DNA from: an uncultured Pirellulales bacterium | Lineage (GTDB): Bacteria; Planctomycetota; Planctomycetia; Pirellulales; Lacipirellulaceae | Reading direction: 5' to 3' | Length of the DNA stretch: 6,669 bases | Assembly: GCA_947258835.1 (NCBI GenBank) | Contig: CAMYJY010000242.1 | Span: 1-6,669 of the forward strand | Shown here: positions 1 to 6,559 of the stretch, one piece after another | Layout: every line of letters starts with the position of its first letter | How positions within the stretch are numbered: position 1 is the first letter of the stretch | Position numbers and translations under genes: made by a program | Notes under the pieces: model-generated | Told to the model about the DNA's origin: nothing | What the model saw: the letters and a program-made list of their open reading frames with translations, nothing else | The model's database searches: none

Positions 1-100
1 AAAGGATGTGGGAATGACGGAAAGGATGTGGGAATGACGGAAAGGATGTGGGAATGACGGAAAGGATGCGGGAATGACGGAAAGGATGCGGGAATGACGA
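1..100. repeat. Five tandem copies of a 20-bp unit
   Basis: Five head-to-tail copies of AAAGGATGYGGGAATGACGG fill the first 100 bases without spacers. Copies 1-3 have T at unit position 9, copies 4 and 5 have C, and copy 5 ends in A instead of G. The T/C difference is a CpG-to-TpG type transition. The reverse complement of the unit contains CCGTCATTCCC, the core of the hairpin repeats at the other end of the window. The array may extend beyond the window. An imperfect 8-bp doublet, GGCATGGA twice at 102-117, follows it directly. No coding role is seen. Confidence 0.95.
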
Positions 101-137
101 GGGCATGGAGGCATGGAGGGGGTGCAGAGGACTGAAC

Positions 138-166
138 TTGTCCAATGCGGCGCGGCTCTCTAATAT
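138..166 (+). promoter_or_regulatory. Putative sigma70-type promoter for the lipoprotein gene
   Basis: TTGTCC at 138-143 and TAATAT at 161-166 are separated by 17 bases. Each hexamer matches four of six consensus positions. Transcription would begin near 173 and give a leader of about 57 bases before the ATG at 230. The site lies in the only intergenic stretch upstream of this gene, which fits. The hexamers are weak and this is a pattern match only. Confidence 0.4.
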
Positions 167-229
167 CCGCGACTCAAGAAGGGGGATAAGTTCCAGAGTT
201 ACTGAAGACCCTGTAGCGATGCAAACCGT

Positions 230-1783
230 ATGAAAAAATCTGCCCCCTCCGTCGTCTGGTTTCCCTGGCCGCTGGTTGTGGCCGTGATGTTCATCGTCAG
301 TGGTTGTCGCGCTCCCTGGCCTGGACTCGCTGCCCGCGGCACCGCACAGCCCCCTCCAGCATCCGCCGCGGTGGGAGACCCGAAAAATTCTGAGACGGAT
401 GTGCAGCAAGTTTCTCTGGAGGAGCCGGCTAAGCCGCAGGCTTCCGGGCAGCAGTCCGATCCGAAGTCAGCGTCGGCAGCGGAGGGAGCAGCCCTGGTGG
501 CTGTACTCGACCAACTCCGCGAGATCGAGGACATCGATCCCCAGGCAAAAGAAGTCTTGCTCAACCATTTGCAAGCCGCTCAGCCTGAAAATTGGCCCCT
601 CATCGTGAAACAATTTAAGTCGGCATTGGCCTACCGCCAACAACTGAACCGCACGGAGCAAGCAATACCACAAGACAACGCCGTCCAAGTCGCGCAGCGA
701 CAACCAGCGCCACCAGCAGAAAAACAAGCTGCACCCCCAGAGCAACCGGTACCAGCCAGGGAAGGTGTCGCGGAGTTACCCCAGTCCAGCCAGGAAAAAA
801 ATGCAGAACCTACAACGGCACCGGTGATGGATCCCGCCACGCCGTCGCTGGATGGGACGGACCAGGCCCAGACACCCCACCTGGATTTTGTGGCGGATGC
901 TCCAGTGGCGGAGGAGCCCGAGACGATGTTGCCGGAGCCCCCTGAAAAAACGCCCGCAGTGGTGGATCCTGTGCCAGCCGAGCACGACCAGCCGGAAACC
1001 CCGACAGCCGCGGCTCGTCAGGCATTGCCCTTGGGTTCTGCCCAACAGGTCAGCTATGTCGTGCCCGCCACGCCTGCAGGGGCGTGGCAGGAACATTTGC
1101 AAACCGCCATTGCCCAGCTGGAACGGACCGCGCCGTCGAATCCGAACTGTACGGCCGACGTGCAGCAACACCTGCGGCTGCGACTGCTCCGCCAACTGGC
1201 CGGTCAGTCAGAACAGGCCCTGGCACCCACCCCCGGTGCTTCGCCTGCCATGCAGGATTACTGGGCGCAGCAGATGTTCACTCTCACCACGTTTCTGGAT
1301 CACCAAGGGCTGCCCGATGACAAACAGCGCGCGGCCAGTAGCCTGGCCTATTTGGATAAGGCCCGTTCCAAGTTGGCTGAACTGGCGGTGCTGCAAGTTC
1401 GCAATTTGACCTTCGTGGACTCGGTGGATGGTTTTGGGATGTACCAAGGGCTCACCGAAGCAAAATTCCGACCTGGCCAGCAGGTTTCTCTGTATTGCGA
1501 AGTGGAAAACTTTCGTAGCGACTCCACTCCCGAGGGCTATCGCACGTTGCTGGCCACCAGCTATGAGGTGGTGGATCTGCACGGGCAACGCGTGGATGGC
1601 CAGGACTTCCCCGAAGTCGAAGACATCTGCCGCAACCTCCGCCGCGACTTTCATATGCAGTACGGCGTGAACTTGCCCACCCGCATCTATCCCGGGAAAT
1701 ACCAGTTGCGGTTGATAATCACGGACCAACTGAGCCACAAAATCGGTCAGACCAGCATCCCGCTAGAAATTGTGGAAGACTAG
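230..1783 (+). CDS. Putative outer-surface or periplasmic lipoprotein, planctomycete-type, unknown function
   Basis: The 517-residue product opens with MKK, a hydrophobic segment at about residues 8-24, and a lipobox VSGC with the lipidated cysteine at 26. It is therefore probably a type II signal-peptide lipoprotein. A short predicted helical segment (about 86-140) follows. Next is a long linker rich in Pro, Ala, Gln and Glu (about 141-275), then a second helical region (283-385). The C-terminal domain (388-517) looks mostly beta-stranded and is the part most likely conserved. ATG 230 is the first possible start because an in-frame TGA lies at 203-205. No clear Shine-Dalgarno site precedes it. 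A four-codon reading frame (219-233) ends in an ATGA overlap with the start, which may be chance. I do not recognise an enzymatic motif. A cell-envelope or scaffold role is inferred from architecture only. Confidence 0.82.
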   Translation: MKKSAPSVVWFPWPLVVAVMFIVSGCRAPWPGLAARGTAQPPPASAAVGDPKNSETDVQQVSLEEPAKPQASGQQSDPKSASAAEGAALVAVLDQLREIEDIDPQAKEVLLNHLQAAQPENWPLIVKQFKSALAYRQQLNRTEQAIPQDNAVQVAQRQPAPPAEKQAAPPEQPVPAREGVAELPQSSQEKNAEPTTAPVMDPATPSLDGTDQAQTPHLDFVADAPVAEEPETMLPEPPEKTPAVVDPVPAEHDQPETPTAAARQALPLGSAQQVSYVVPATPAGAWQEHLQTAIAQLERTAPSNPNCTADVQQHLRLRLLRQLAGQSEQALAPTPGASPAMQDYWAQQMFTLTTFLDHQGLPDDKQRAASSLAYLDKARSKLAELAVLQVRNLTFVDSVDGFGMYQGLTEAKFRPGQQVSLYCEVENFRSDSTPEGYRTLLATSYEVVDLHGQRVDGQDFPEVEDICRNLRRDFHMQYGVNLPTRIYPGKYQLRLIITDQLSHKIGQTSIPLEIVED

Positions 1784-3374
1784 GGCGGCAGAGCCATTCT
1801 TTCCCTGCTTCCATCCCCAAGTTCTGCCATAAAAAGGCCCAGTTGTCGGCGGCCGCGGCGATGCGTTTGGAAATGGGCGTGCCTGCACCGTGGCCGGCAC
1901 GTGTTTCGATCCGCAAAAGAGTGGGGGCCGGGCTGGCCTGAGCCCATTGCAAGGCGGCTCCAAACTTGAAGCTATGCATGGGCACCACGCGGTCGTCCGT
2001 GTCGGCCGTGCTCACCAGCGTGGCCGGATAGCGCACGCCCGCGCGGAGGTTATGATACGGCGAGTAGGCGTGCAGGACCTGGAATTCCTGGGGATCGTCC
2101 ACCGTGCCGTATTCGTCCCGCCAAAAATGGCCCGCCGTAAACGTCTGGTAACGGAGCATGTCCATCACACCGACTGCCGGCAGGCAGGCACCAAACAGCT
2201 CCGGCCGCTGCGTCATCACCGCCCCCACCAGCAGCCCGCCGTTGCTGCCGCCCTTGATGGCCAGCTTGTTGCTGGTGGTGTACCCCTCCGCAATCAGCCA
2301 CTCGGCCGCAGCAATAAAATCGTCGAAGACGTTTTGTTTGTGGAGTTTTTTTCCTGCTTGATGCCACGGCTCACCATACTCACCCCCGCCCCGCAAGTTG
2401 GCCACCGCCAGCACCCCCCCCTGCTCCATCCAGACGGCATACTCGACCGAAAAGCTGGGCTTGAGTGAAATATTAAAACCGCCATAGCCGTAGAGTAAGG
2501 TCGGGTGGTTGCCGTCCAGCTCCAGACCGCGGCGATGCGTTACCAGGATGGGTACTTGGGTACCATCTGGGCTGGTAAAGCGGGCCTGCCGCACTGCGTA
2601 GTCAGATGCTGAAAAATCGATTTGGGGCGCGCGAATTTGTTCGCTGTCGCCCGTCTGGAGGTCATAACGATAGATGGACGTGGGCCTGTTGTAGCTGGTC
2701 AAGGCGTAAAAGGTCTCCGTGTCGTGGCTTCGGCCGGCAAATCCGCGGGCCGAACCGGTACCCGGTAGTTGCAGCTGACTCACCAGCGCACCGTTCAGGT
2801 CATACACCCGCACCTGCGACACGACGTCTTTCAAATAGCTGGCGACCAGGTGATCATCGGCTAAGAGGTGGACCGCTTGCAACGTGGCATCCTCTTGCGT
2901 CGGAATGATCTCTTGGAGACGGTCCCGGCCTGGGTGCTGCAGGTCCATGGCAACCAGACGTTTGGTTGGTGCCTGATAATCGGTGAAGAAGTAAAACGTG
3001 TTGTCGGTATTTCCTACAAATTCAAATTCATTTTCAAAATCCTCCACCAGCGGGATCCAGGGGGCATCGTGGGGAGCCGACACCGCCCGATACCCAACTT
3101 GATTTTGCGGGTCGGTACTCCGCGCGATGCTGAGTACCAGATACTGGTTGTCGTCAGAGCGGGTGAGCCAAAAGCTCCAAGTAGGATGATCAGGTTGGCG
3201 ATAGACGAGCGTGTCGTCTGCCTGGGGGGTGCCCAGGCGATGGAAATAGATCATCGGGTCGGTCACCGACGATTGGAACTGCTGGCCGGCCTCGGGTTCG
3301 GGATAGCGGGTATAGAAAAAACCCGTGCTCTCGGCGTTCCACACGATATTGCCCCAGCGAGTCCACTGCAACAC
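1719..3374 (-). CDS. Prolyl oligopeptidase (S9A), C-terminal part with catalytic domain; separated from its N-terminus by a frameshift
   Basis: This 551-codon frame holds most of the seven-bladed propeller (about residues 1-270) and the whole alpha/beta-hydrolase domain of a prolyl endopeptidase, which cleaves short peptides after proline. The catalytic set is intact: Ser377 in GGSNGG, Asp460 in ADTDDRVVP and His495 in RAGHGAG. The oxyanion-type Tyr297 in YGYGGF, substrate Arg462 and Trp418 also match the family. The frame opens at a GTG without a Shine-Dalgarno site, in the middle of the conserved DVLQW segment. It is therefore not a natural gene start but the continuation of the frame at 3190-4044. 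Family members usually end near the QNLGM motif (residues 517-521). The last 30 residues are an extra tail antisense to the lipoprotein gene. Joined to the N-terminal part, the protein would have about 768 residues, reasonable for an exported S9A enzyme. Confidence 0.9.
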   Translation of the reverse strand: MLQWTRWGNIVWNAESTGFFYTRYPEPEAGQQFQSSVTDPMIYFHRLGTPQADDTLVYRQPDHPTWSFWLTRSDDNQYLVLSIARSTDPQNQVGYRAVSAPHDAPWIPLVEDFENEFEFVGNTDNTFYFFTDYQAPTKRLVAMDLQHPGRDRLQEIIPTQEDATLQAVHLLADDHLVASYLKDVVSQVRVYDLNGALVSQLQLPGTGSARGFAGRSHDTETFYALTSYNRPTSIYRYDLQTGDSEQIRAPQIDFSASDYAVRQARFTSPDGTQVPILVTHRRGLELDGNHPTLLYGYGGFNISLKPSFSVEYAVWMEQGGVLAVANLRGGGEYGEPWHQAGKKLHKQNVFDDFIAAAEWLIAEGYTTSNKLAIKGGSNGGLLVGAVMTQRPELFGACLPAVGVMDMLRYQTFTAGHFWRDEYGTVDDPQEFQVLHAYSPYHNLRAGVRYPATLVSTADTDDRVVPMHSFKFGAALQWAQASPAPTLLRIETRAGHGAGTPISKRIAAAADNWAFLWQNLGMEAGKEWLCRPSLPQFLAGCWSDRFCGSVGP

Positions 3375-4044
3375 ATCCGTCAGCGGTTAGCACATCGGTA
3401 AGCGGTTCTCCCCCCTCAATAGGCATGACGTAAATGGTGGACCAATCCGAGCCGGATTCTTTGCGGCCGTAAGCCAGATAACGCCCATCGTCACTGACTT
3501 GGGTGGCCCCCAAGGAAATCGTGCCATCTTCCGACCAGGTGTTGGGGTCCAGCAACACGCGGCCGGGCTCCTGGTAGTGCTCCGCGACGTAGAGCACCGC
3601 CTGATTTTGCAAGCCGTTGTTCTTAAAATAAAAATAACGCCCGGCGGTCTGCTCGGGTACGGAATAGCGCTCGTAATTCCACAGCTTGGTGAGTTGCTCC
3701 TCAAACGTCTTCCGCGAGGCCAAACCATCCAAATACTTCCGCGTGAGAGCATTTTGCGTTTCAATCCAGTCCGCCACCTCCGAGGAATTCCGTGGATCCT
3801 CCTCGAGCCAGCGGTAGGGGTCGGCGACCTCCACACCATGAAATGTATCGACCTGATCGACCCGGCGGGTGGGGGGGTAGTTCAACGGACTGTACGTCTC
3901 AAAACCGTCTGGTACTGCATTTCCTGCCGGCGGTTGGACGTCTCCTGTGGGGTGCGGGGATGGACTGTTCAATTCCTCAGCTAAGATGCTTAGCCAGGGC
4001 AACTGGAAAATAATACAAAAGGTGGCACATCGAATCCTGCGCAA
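3190..4044 (-). CDS. Prolyl oligopeptidase, N-terminal part, truncated by frameshift
   Basis: Residues 1-22 form a probable Sec signal peptide: an Arg-rich start, then a hydrophobic run ending SILA before EE. The enzyme would thus act outside the cytoplasm. Residues 50-217 match the N-terminal region of S9A peptidases: the YPPTRRVDQVDTFHGVEVADPYRWLE segment type, then WIETQN, and the first propeller strands up to GGEPLTDV. After residue 219 the frame leaves the family pattern and runs through about 65 unrelated Arg- and Pro-rich residues to a stop at 3190. The correct frame continues at 3374 downstream of a 19-bp duplication. The TTG start is supported by AAGGAG at an 8-base spacing. As written, the product would lack the catalytic triad and be inactive. 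It lies 12 bases after the radical SAM stop, implying co-transcription. Confidence 0.88.
   Translation of the reverse strand: MRRIRCATFCIIFQLPWLSILAEELNSPSPHPTGDVQPPAGNAVPDGFETYSPLNYPPTRRVDQVDTFHGVEVADPYRWLEEDPRNSSEVADWIETQNALTRKYLDGLASRKTFEEQLTKLWNYERYSVPEQTAGRYFYFKNNGLQNQAVLYVAEHYQEPGRVLLDPNTWSEDGTISLGATQVSDDGRYLAYGRKESGSDWSTIYVMPIEGGEPLTDVLTADGCVAVDSLGQYRVERREHGFFLYPLSRTRGRPAVPIVGDRPDDLFPSPGHPPGRRHARLSPT
3370..3407 (-). repeat. 19-bp imperfect tandem duplication that breaks the peptidase reading frame
   Basis: On the minus strand, AACCGCTTACCGATGTGCT (3407-3389) is followed immediately by AACCGCTGACGGATGTGTT (3388-3370), with 16 of 19 bases identical. Each copy, with its following base, encodes Pro-Leu-Thr-Asp-Val-Leu. 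The three differences fall at CTT/CTG, ACC/ACG and CTN/TTG codons and are all synonymous. Nineteen extra bases shift the frame by one. Deleting either copy restores one continuous prolyl oligopeptidase frame reading GEPLTDVLQWTR. A run of six G on the coding strand (3415-3410) lies just upstream. Confidence 0.93.
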
Positions 4045-4052
4045 AATAAATT

Positions 4053-4058
4053 CTCCTT
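4053..4058 (-). promoter_or_regulatory. Ribosome binding site deciding the TTG start of the peptidase
   Basis: AAGGAG on the minus strand sits 8 bases before the TTG at 4044-4042 and overlaps the TAA stop (4059-4057) of the upstream radical SAM gene. The arrangement supports translational coupling and justifies the non-ATG start. It is the clearest Shine-Dalgarno site in the window. Confidence 0.75.
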
Positions 4059-4956
4059 ACGGATCACTCCGTCTGACACTGGAGGAGTTCGAACAAATGG
4101 CTCCGTACTGGTAACACGTATAGCAGGCCCCGTGCTGGAGTGGATAGGGCTGGGTGGATTCCGCCAGCGATGCGCCCAGCCGGGCCTCCGGTGCGTCCAA
4201 CAAAATAGGACACACGTAGACTCCACGATCGGTGATCACCCGTGAATGTTCGCAGACCAATTGGCTGACGTCAAAGTCCTGCAGCATCCGCTGGGTGACC
4301 CGCTCGCTATCCCGATAGCCGTGGGTTCGCTCGGCCTCGGCACCCAGCTGGAGCGAAGGCAGGATTTTCAGCCGGGGGTATTCATAGCCGGCCAGCTTGA
4401 GGGTGGCCACAAATTGACTAACCACTTGTTGATCTGCGGCCTCCGACCACGTGCGGGTGGCGGTGATAATGGGCAAAAAACCATACGCCACCAGTTTTTT
4501 GATGCCGGCCAGCGCCCGCACAAAAGTTCCCACACCGCGGATGGGATCGTTGGTTTCCGAGGAAAATCCATCCAGGGAAACTCGCAGCTCGAGCGAGTAG
4601 ATGCTGGCCTCTACGGCCGCGCGGAGCGTGTCCAACCAGGCGTCTTGGAGTACCGTACCATTGGTCAGCACGGTGGCCGGTCCAAAGCCGAGGGTCTCCA
4701 CCAGCATGGGCACCAGCTCGCGATTCAAAAAAGGCTCTCCGCCGGTGAAGTAGTACTCCTTGACTCCCAGGGCCACCGATGCCTTCAGTTGTTGGCGGAC
4801 CTCCGCCAGTGTCAGGTACCCAAAGGAGTCGTTTTTGGGGCTGCAGCTAATAAAGCAGTGCTGGCACGTTAGGTTGCAGAGCGTGCCGGACACCTGAAAC
4901 CAGAGGTGGTCCAGGTGGGACAGCGCAACGGTAGGCGGTGCTGCGGTGGTGCTCAT
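4057..4956 (-). CDS. Radical SAM protein with C-terminal SPASM/Twitch-like cysteine set
   Basis: The 299-residue protein carries the radical SAM 4Fe-4S motif CNLTCQHC (Cys27, Cys31, Cys34) and the GGEP motif at 72-75 that binds the SAM amino group. It also has LTNGT (97-101) and SLDG (127-130), typical strands of the partial TIM barrel. Another cysteine, Cys38, follows the cluster loop. The C-terminal part holds Cys235, Cys249, Cys278, Cys281 and Cys288. This resembles the cysteine set that binds an auxiliary Fe-S cluster in SPASM or Twitch domains of peptide- and cofactor-modifying enzymes. It should cleave SAM to a 5'-deoxyadenosyl radical; the substrate is unknown. The ATG has AGGGA 9 bases upstream (4966-4970). 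Its stop overlaps the peptidase ribosome binding site. The oxidoreductase ends 101 bases upstream, so all three genes are probably one transcription unit. I cannot assign a named subfamily. Confidence 0.88.
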   Translation of the reverse strand: MSTTAAPPTVALSHLDHLWFQVSGTLCNLTCQHCFISCSPKNDSFGYLTLAEVRQQLKASVALGVKEYYFTGGEPFLNRELVPMLVETLGFGPATVLTNGTVLQDAWLDTLRAAVEASIYSLELRVSLDGFSSETNDPIRGVGTFVRALAGIKKLVAYGFLPIITATRTWSEAADQQVVSQFVATLKLAGYEYPRLKILPSLQLGAEAERTHGYRDSERVTQRMLQDFDVSQLVCEHSRVITDRGVYVCPILLDAPEARLGASLAESTQPYPLQHGACYTCYQYGAICSNSSSVRRSDP

Positions 4957-5057
4957 CGAGTTTCGTCCCTGTGCGTCAGCGCCCTGTTTCGTCGTCGTTC
5001 AAATTCCAACGCCCCACCGGTGGCACAGCTGGCGGTGGACCTTGTCGTCTCGACTTG

Positions 5058-6320
5058 CTATCCGGCACCACCGTTCGGCATGGTGGCATAAATATCGAGA
5101 TCTTCACGTTCGCCGATGATGGTAAACACGTCACGAATTTGTGCGTGGCCGATGCTCAGCAGAAACTGCGGGTGGCGACCGTAGCTCTTCTGACCGAGTA
5201 CGTAAAAATTTGGTTCCGGGTTGCTCAGACTCTGCGGGCCCGCGCTGGGTTGGTTGAGGCAATCGGTGGAGGCCGAGTTGGTGTTCCGCGCGAGTGTGCT
5301 GGCCAACTTCAGCGGGCCGTCGGTGGCATGGCAGAGGGGAACTTGCAGTTCTTGAAAAATTCGATTGTCCGGTCGATAGCCGATGGTGGCGACGATCCGG
5401 TCGAACCTGTGCGGACCTTGTTGCTGGCCTGCCAAGTGTACCTCAAAATCATCGCTCGCTTGGCGGTACTCGATGGCCGTAACCGTTGTGGCTTGGCTGT
5501 GGGTCACGGGTCCGTCCGCCGTGGCTAGTTGGTTGGCGGCCGCGGCCAGGGCATCGCGACGGGGCAGGCGGTCGTCCGGTATGCGGCGAATAGGTCCCAC
5601 TGCGCTCGTGCCTCGCGTCAGCCAGGTGACTTTTGAGTTTGGCAGTTGGGCCAACTGAGTGACCACGGTGGCCGCGGAATAGCCCGCGCCGACCAGGAGG
5701 GTGTGCTGTCCCGCGTAACGCTGTCGGTCACGTCCCAGCACATCGGGCAATGCGTACTCAATATGTGCTGCTGCCACCGACTCGCCGGGGGCCGGTACAC
5801 CGCCCTGCCCGAGCCAATTGTGATTTCCAAAGGTGCCCGTGCAGTCGAGAACGATGTCGGCTTCGGTAGTCCGTTCGGCACCGGCCGCATCGCGGAGCAG
5901 GAGGACGAAGGGGGAGTCGCTCCGTTCCTCTCCGCCCAGACCTTCGGATTTGAGCCAATCTTGGCGGCCCACGGCCAAGACTTCGGTCTCCAGTTGGAAC
6001 TGCGACTGGACTAAATCGCTGGCGGCCAGCGGTTGCAGATACCGCTCGTACAATTCCCTGCCTGAGAGCACAGCCTCCGCTTCCGGTGCCTGCCAGCCGG
6101 GATCTTGTGCCTGCAGCGCCGCCACCCCCAGGGGGGAGGCATTGAGGCGAAAGGGAGTAAATAATTCCACATGGCCCCAGGCGAGCACGTTGGCTGCGGC
6201 GGTGGGACCACGTTCGATCAGCTGTACCGGATAACCCAGGTAGCGGGCATAGAGGGTGGCTTCCAGTCCCATCGGGCCGGCGCCGAGCACGGCAATCCGG
6301 GGCAGTGTATCGTCGGACAT
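5058..6320 (-). CDS. FAD/NAD(P)-binding oxidoreductase, flavin monooxygenase/pyridine nucleotide-disulfide reductase-like fold
   Basis: The 420-residue protein has two Rossmann nucleotide-binding motifs. The first is VLGAGPMG (residues 11-18), with Glu36 closing the second strand, expected to bind FAD. The second is VGAGYSAAT (210-218), expected to bind NAD(P)H. LDCTGT (158-163) and VATIGYRPDN (310-319) match the linking and second FAD motifs of two-dinucleotide-binding flavoproteins. No CxxC redox pair is present, so a thioredoxin-reductase mechanism is unlikely. A Ser/Asn/Pro-rich stretch (about 338-370) precedes a C-terminal block, NFYVLGQKSYGRHPQF, that looks conserved. No signal peptide is seen; it is probably cytoplasmic. 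ATG 6320 places the first Rossmann strand at residue 9, as expected. No strong Shine-Dalgarno site is visible. As first gene of the minus-strand set it may supply redox chemistry to the radical SAM partner, but its substrate is unknown. Confidence 0.85.
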   Translation of the reverse strand: MSDDTLPRIAVLGAGPMGLEATLYARYLGYPVQLIERGPTAAANVLAWGHVELFTPFRLNASPLGVAALQAQDPGWQAPEAEAVLSGRELYERYLQPLAASDLVQSQFQLETEVLAVGRQDWLKSEGLGGEERSDSPFVLLLRDAAGAERTTEADIVLDCTGTFGNHNWLGQGGVPAPGESVAAAHIEYALPDVLGRDRQRYAGQHTLLVGAGYSAATVVTQLAQLPNSKVTWLTRGTSAVGPIRRIPDDRLPRRDALAAAANQLATADGPVTHSQATTVTAIEYRQASDDFEVHLAGQQQGPHRFDRIVATIGYRPDNRIFQELQVPLCHATDGPLKLASTLARNTNSASTDCLNQPSAGPQSLSNPEPNFYVLGQKSYGRHPQFLLSIGHAQIRDVFTIIGEREDLDIYATMPNGGAG

Positions 6321-6559
6321 CAGGGGACCACCAAGGGCGGGGGGGAAGTCTGGCCGGGGAACGCGTCTTACGGTAGTGGGCTACCTACGTGGCGCGATGG
6401 CCGAGTGTGGGATTCGTATTTTACAGGGTATGGGGGGGCAAGTCCATCAACCTGGCGGTTGGCAGAAGGGGATTGCCAAGTTGCCTCCACTCTGCTGTCG
6501 CGGGTGGCGGGTGGCACCCAACGCTGGTAACGATTTTGTGGGCAGTATGGGGGGTTCCA
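6321..6559. other. Non-coding stretch upstream of the oxidoreductase
   Basis: This is the leader side of the minus-strand genes. It contains G-rich runs (seven G at 6339-6345 region and seven G around 6432-6438). It also has a small hairpin GGTAG-TGGG-CTACC (6372-6385) and GGGTGGCACCC around 6510-6520. I see no convincing gene and no well-spaced promoter on the minus strand. The promoter of the oxidoreductase should nevertheless lie here or further right. Confidence 0.5.

Noticed and set aside
219..233. Four-codon leader MQTV overlapping the lipoprotein start by ATGA
   Set aside because: It is too short to test from one sequence, and it has no ribosome binding site or regulatory codons.
776..1195. 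Long open frames antisense to or out of frame with the lipoprotein gene
   Set aside because: They are rich in Arg, Pro and Gly, have no family features, and arise from GC-rich codon bias of the real gene.
1787..1827. GGCAGA...TCTGCC inverted repeat followed by ATAAAAAGG as a terminator of the lipoprotein gene
   Set aside because: The loop is about 30 bases, the stem is only six pairs, and there is no T-run on the plus strand.
1890..2468. Plus-strand open frame of 192 codons inside the peptidase gene
   Set aside because: It lies antisense to the conserved catalytic domain, and its product has no recognisable pattern.
4246..4872. Plus-strand open frame of 208 codons opposite the radical SAM gene
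   Set aside because: It is antisense to the CxxxCxxC and GGEP-bearing gene and shows no domain.
5014..5023. CCACCGGTGG palindrome between the oxidoreductase and radical SAM genes, as an operator
   Set aside because: A 10-bp GC-rich palindrome is common by chance here, and no promoter is seen beside it.
6396..6407. GATGGCCGAGTG, resembling the D-arm of a serine or leucine tRNA
   Set aside because: No acceptor stem, anticodon arm or T-arm (GGTTCGA type) follows at the right distance, so it is a chance match.
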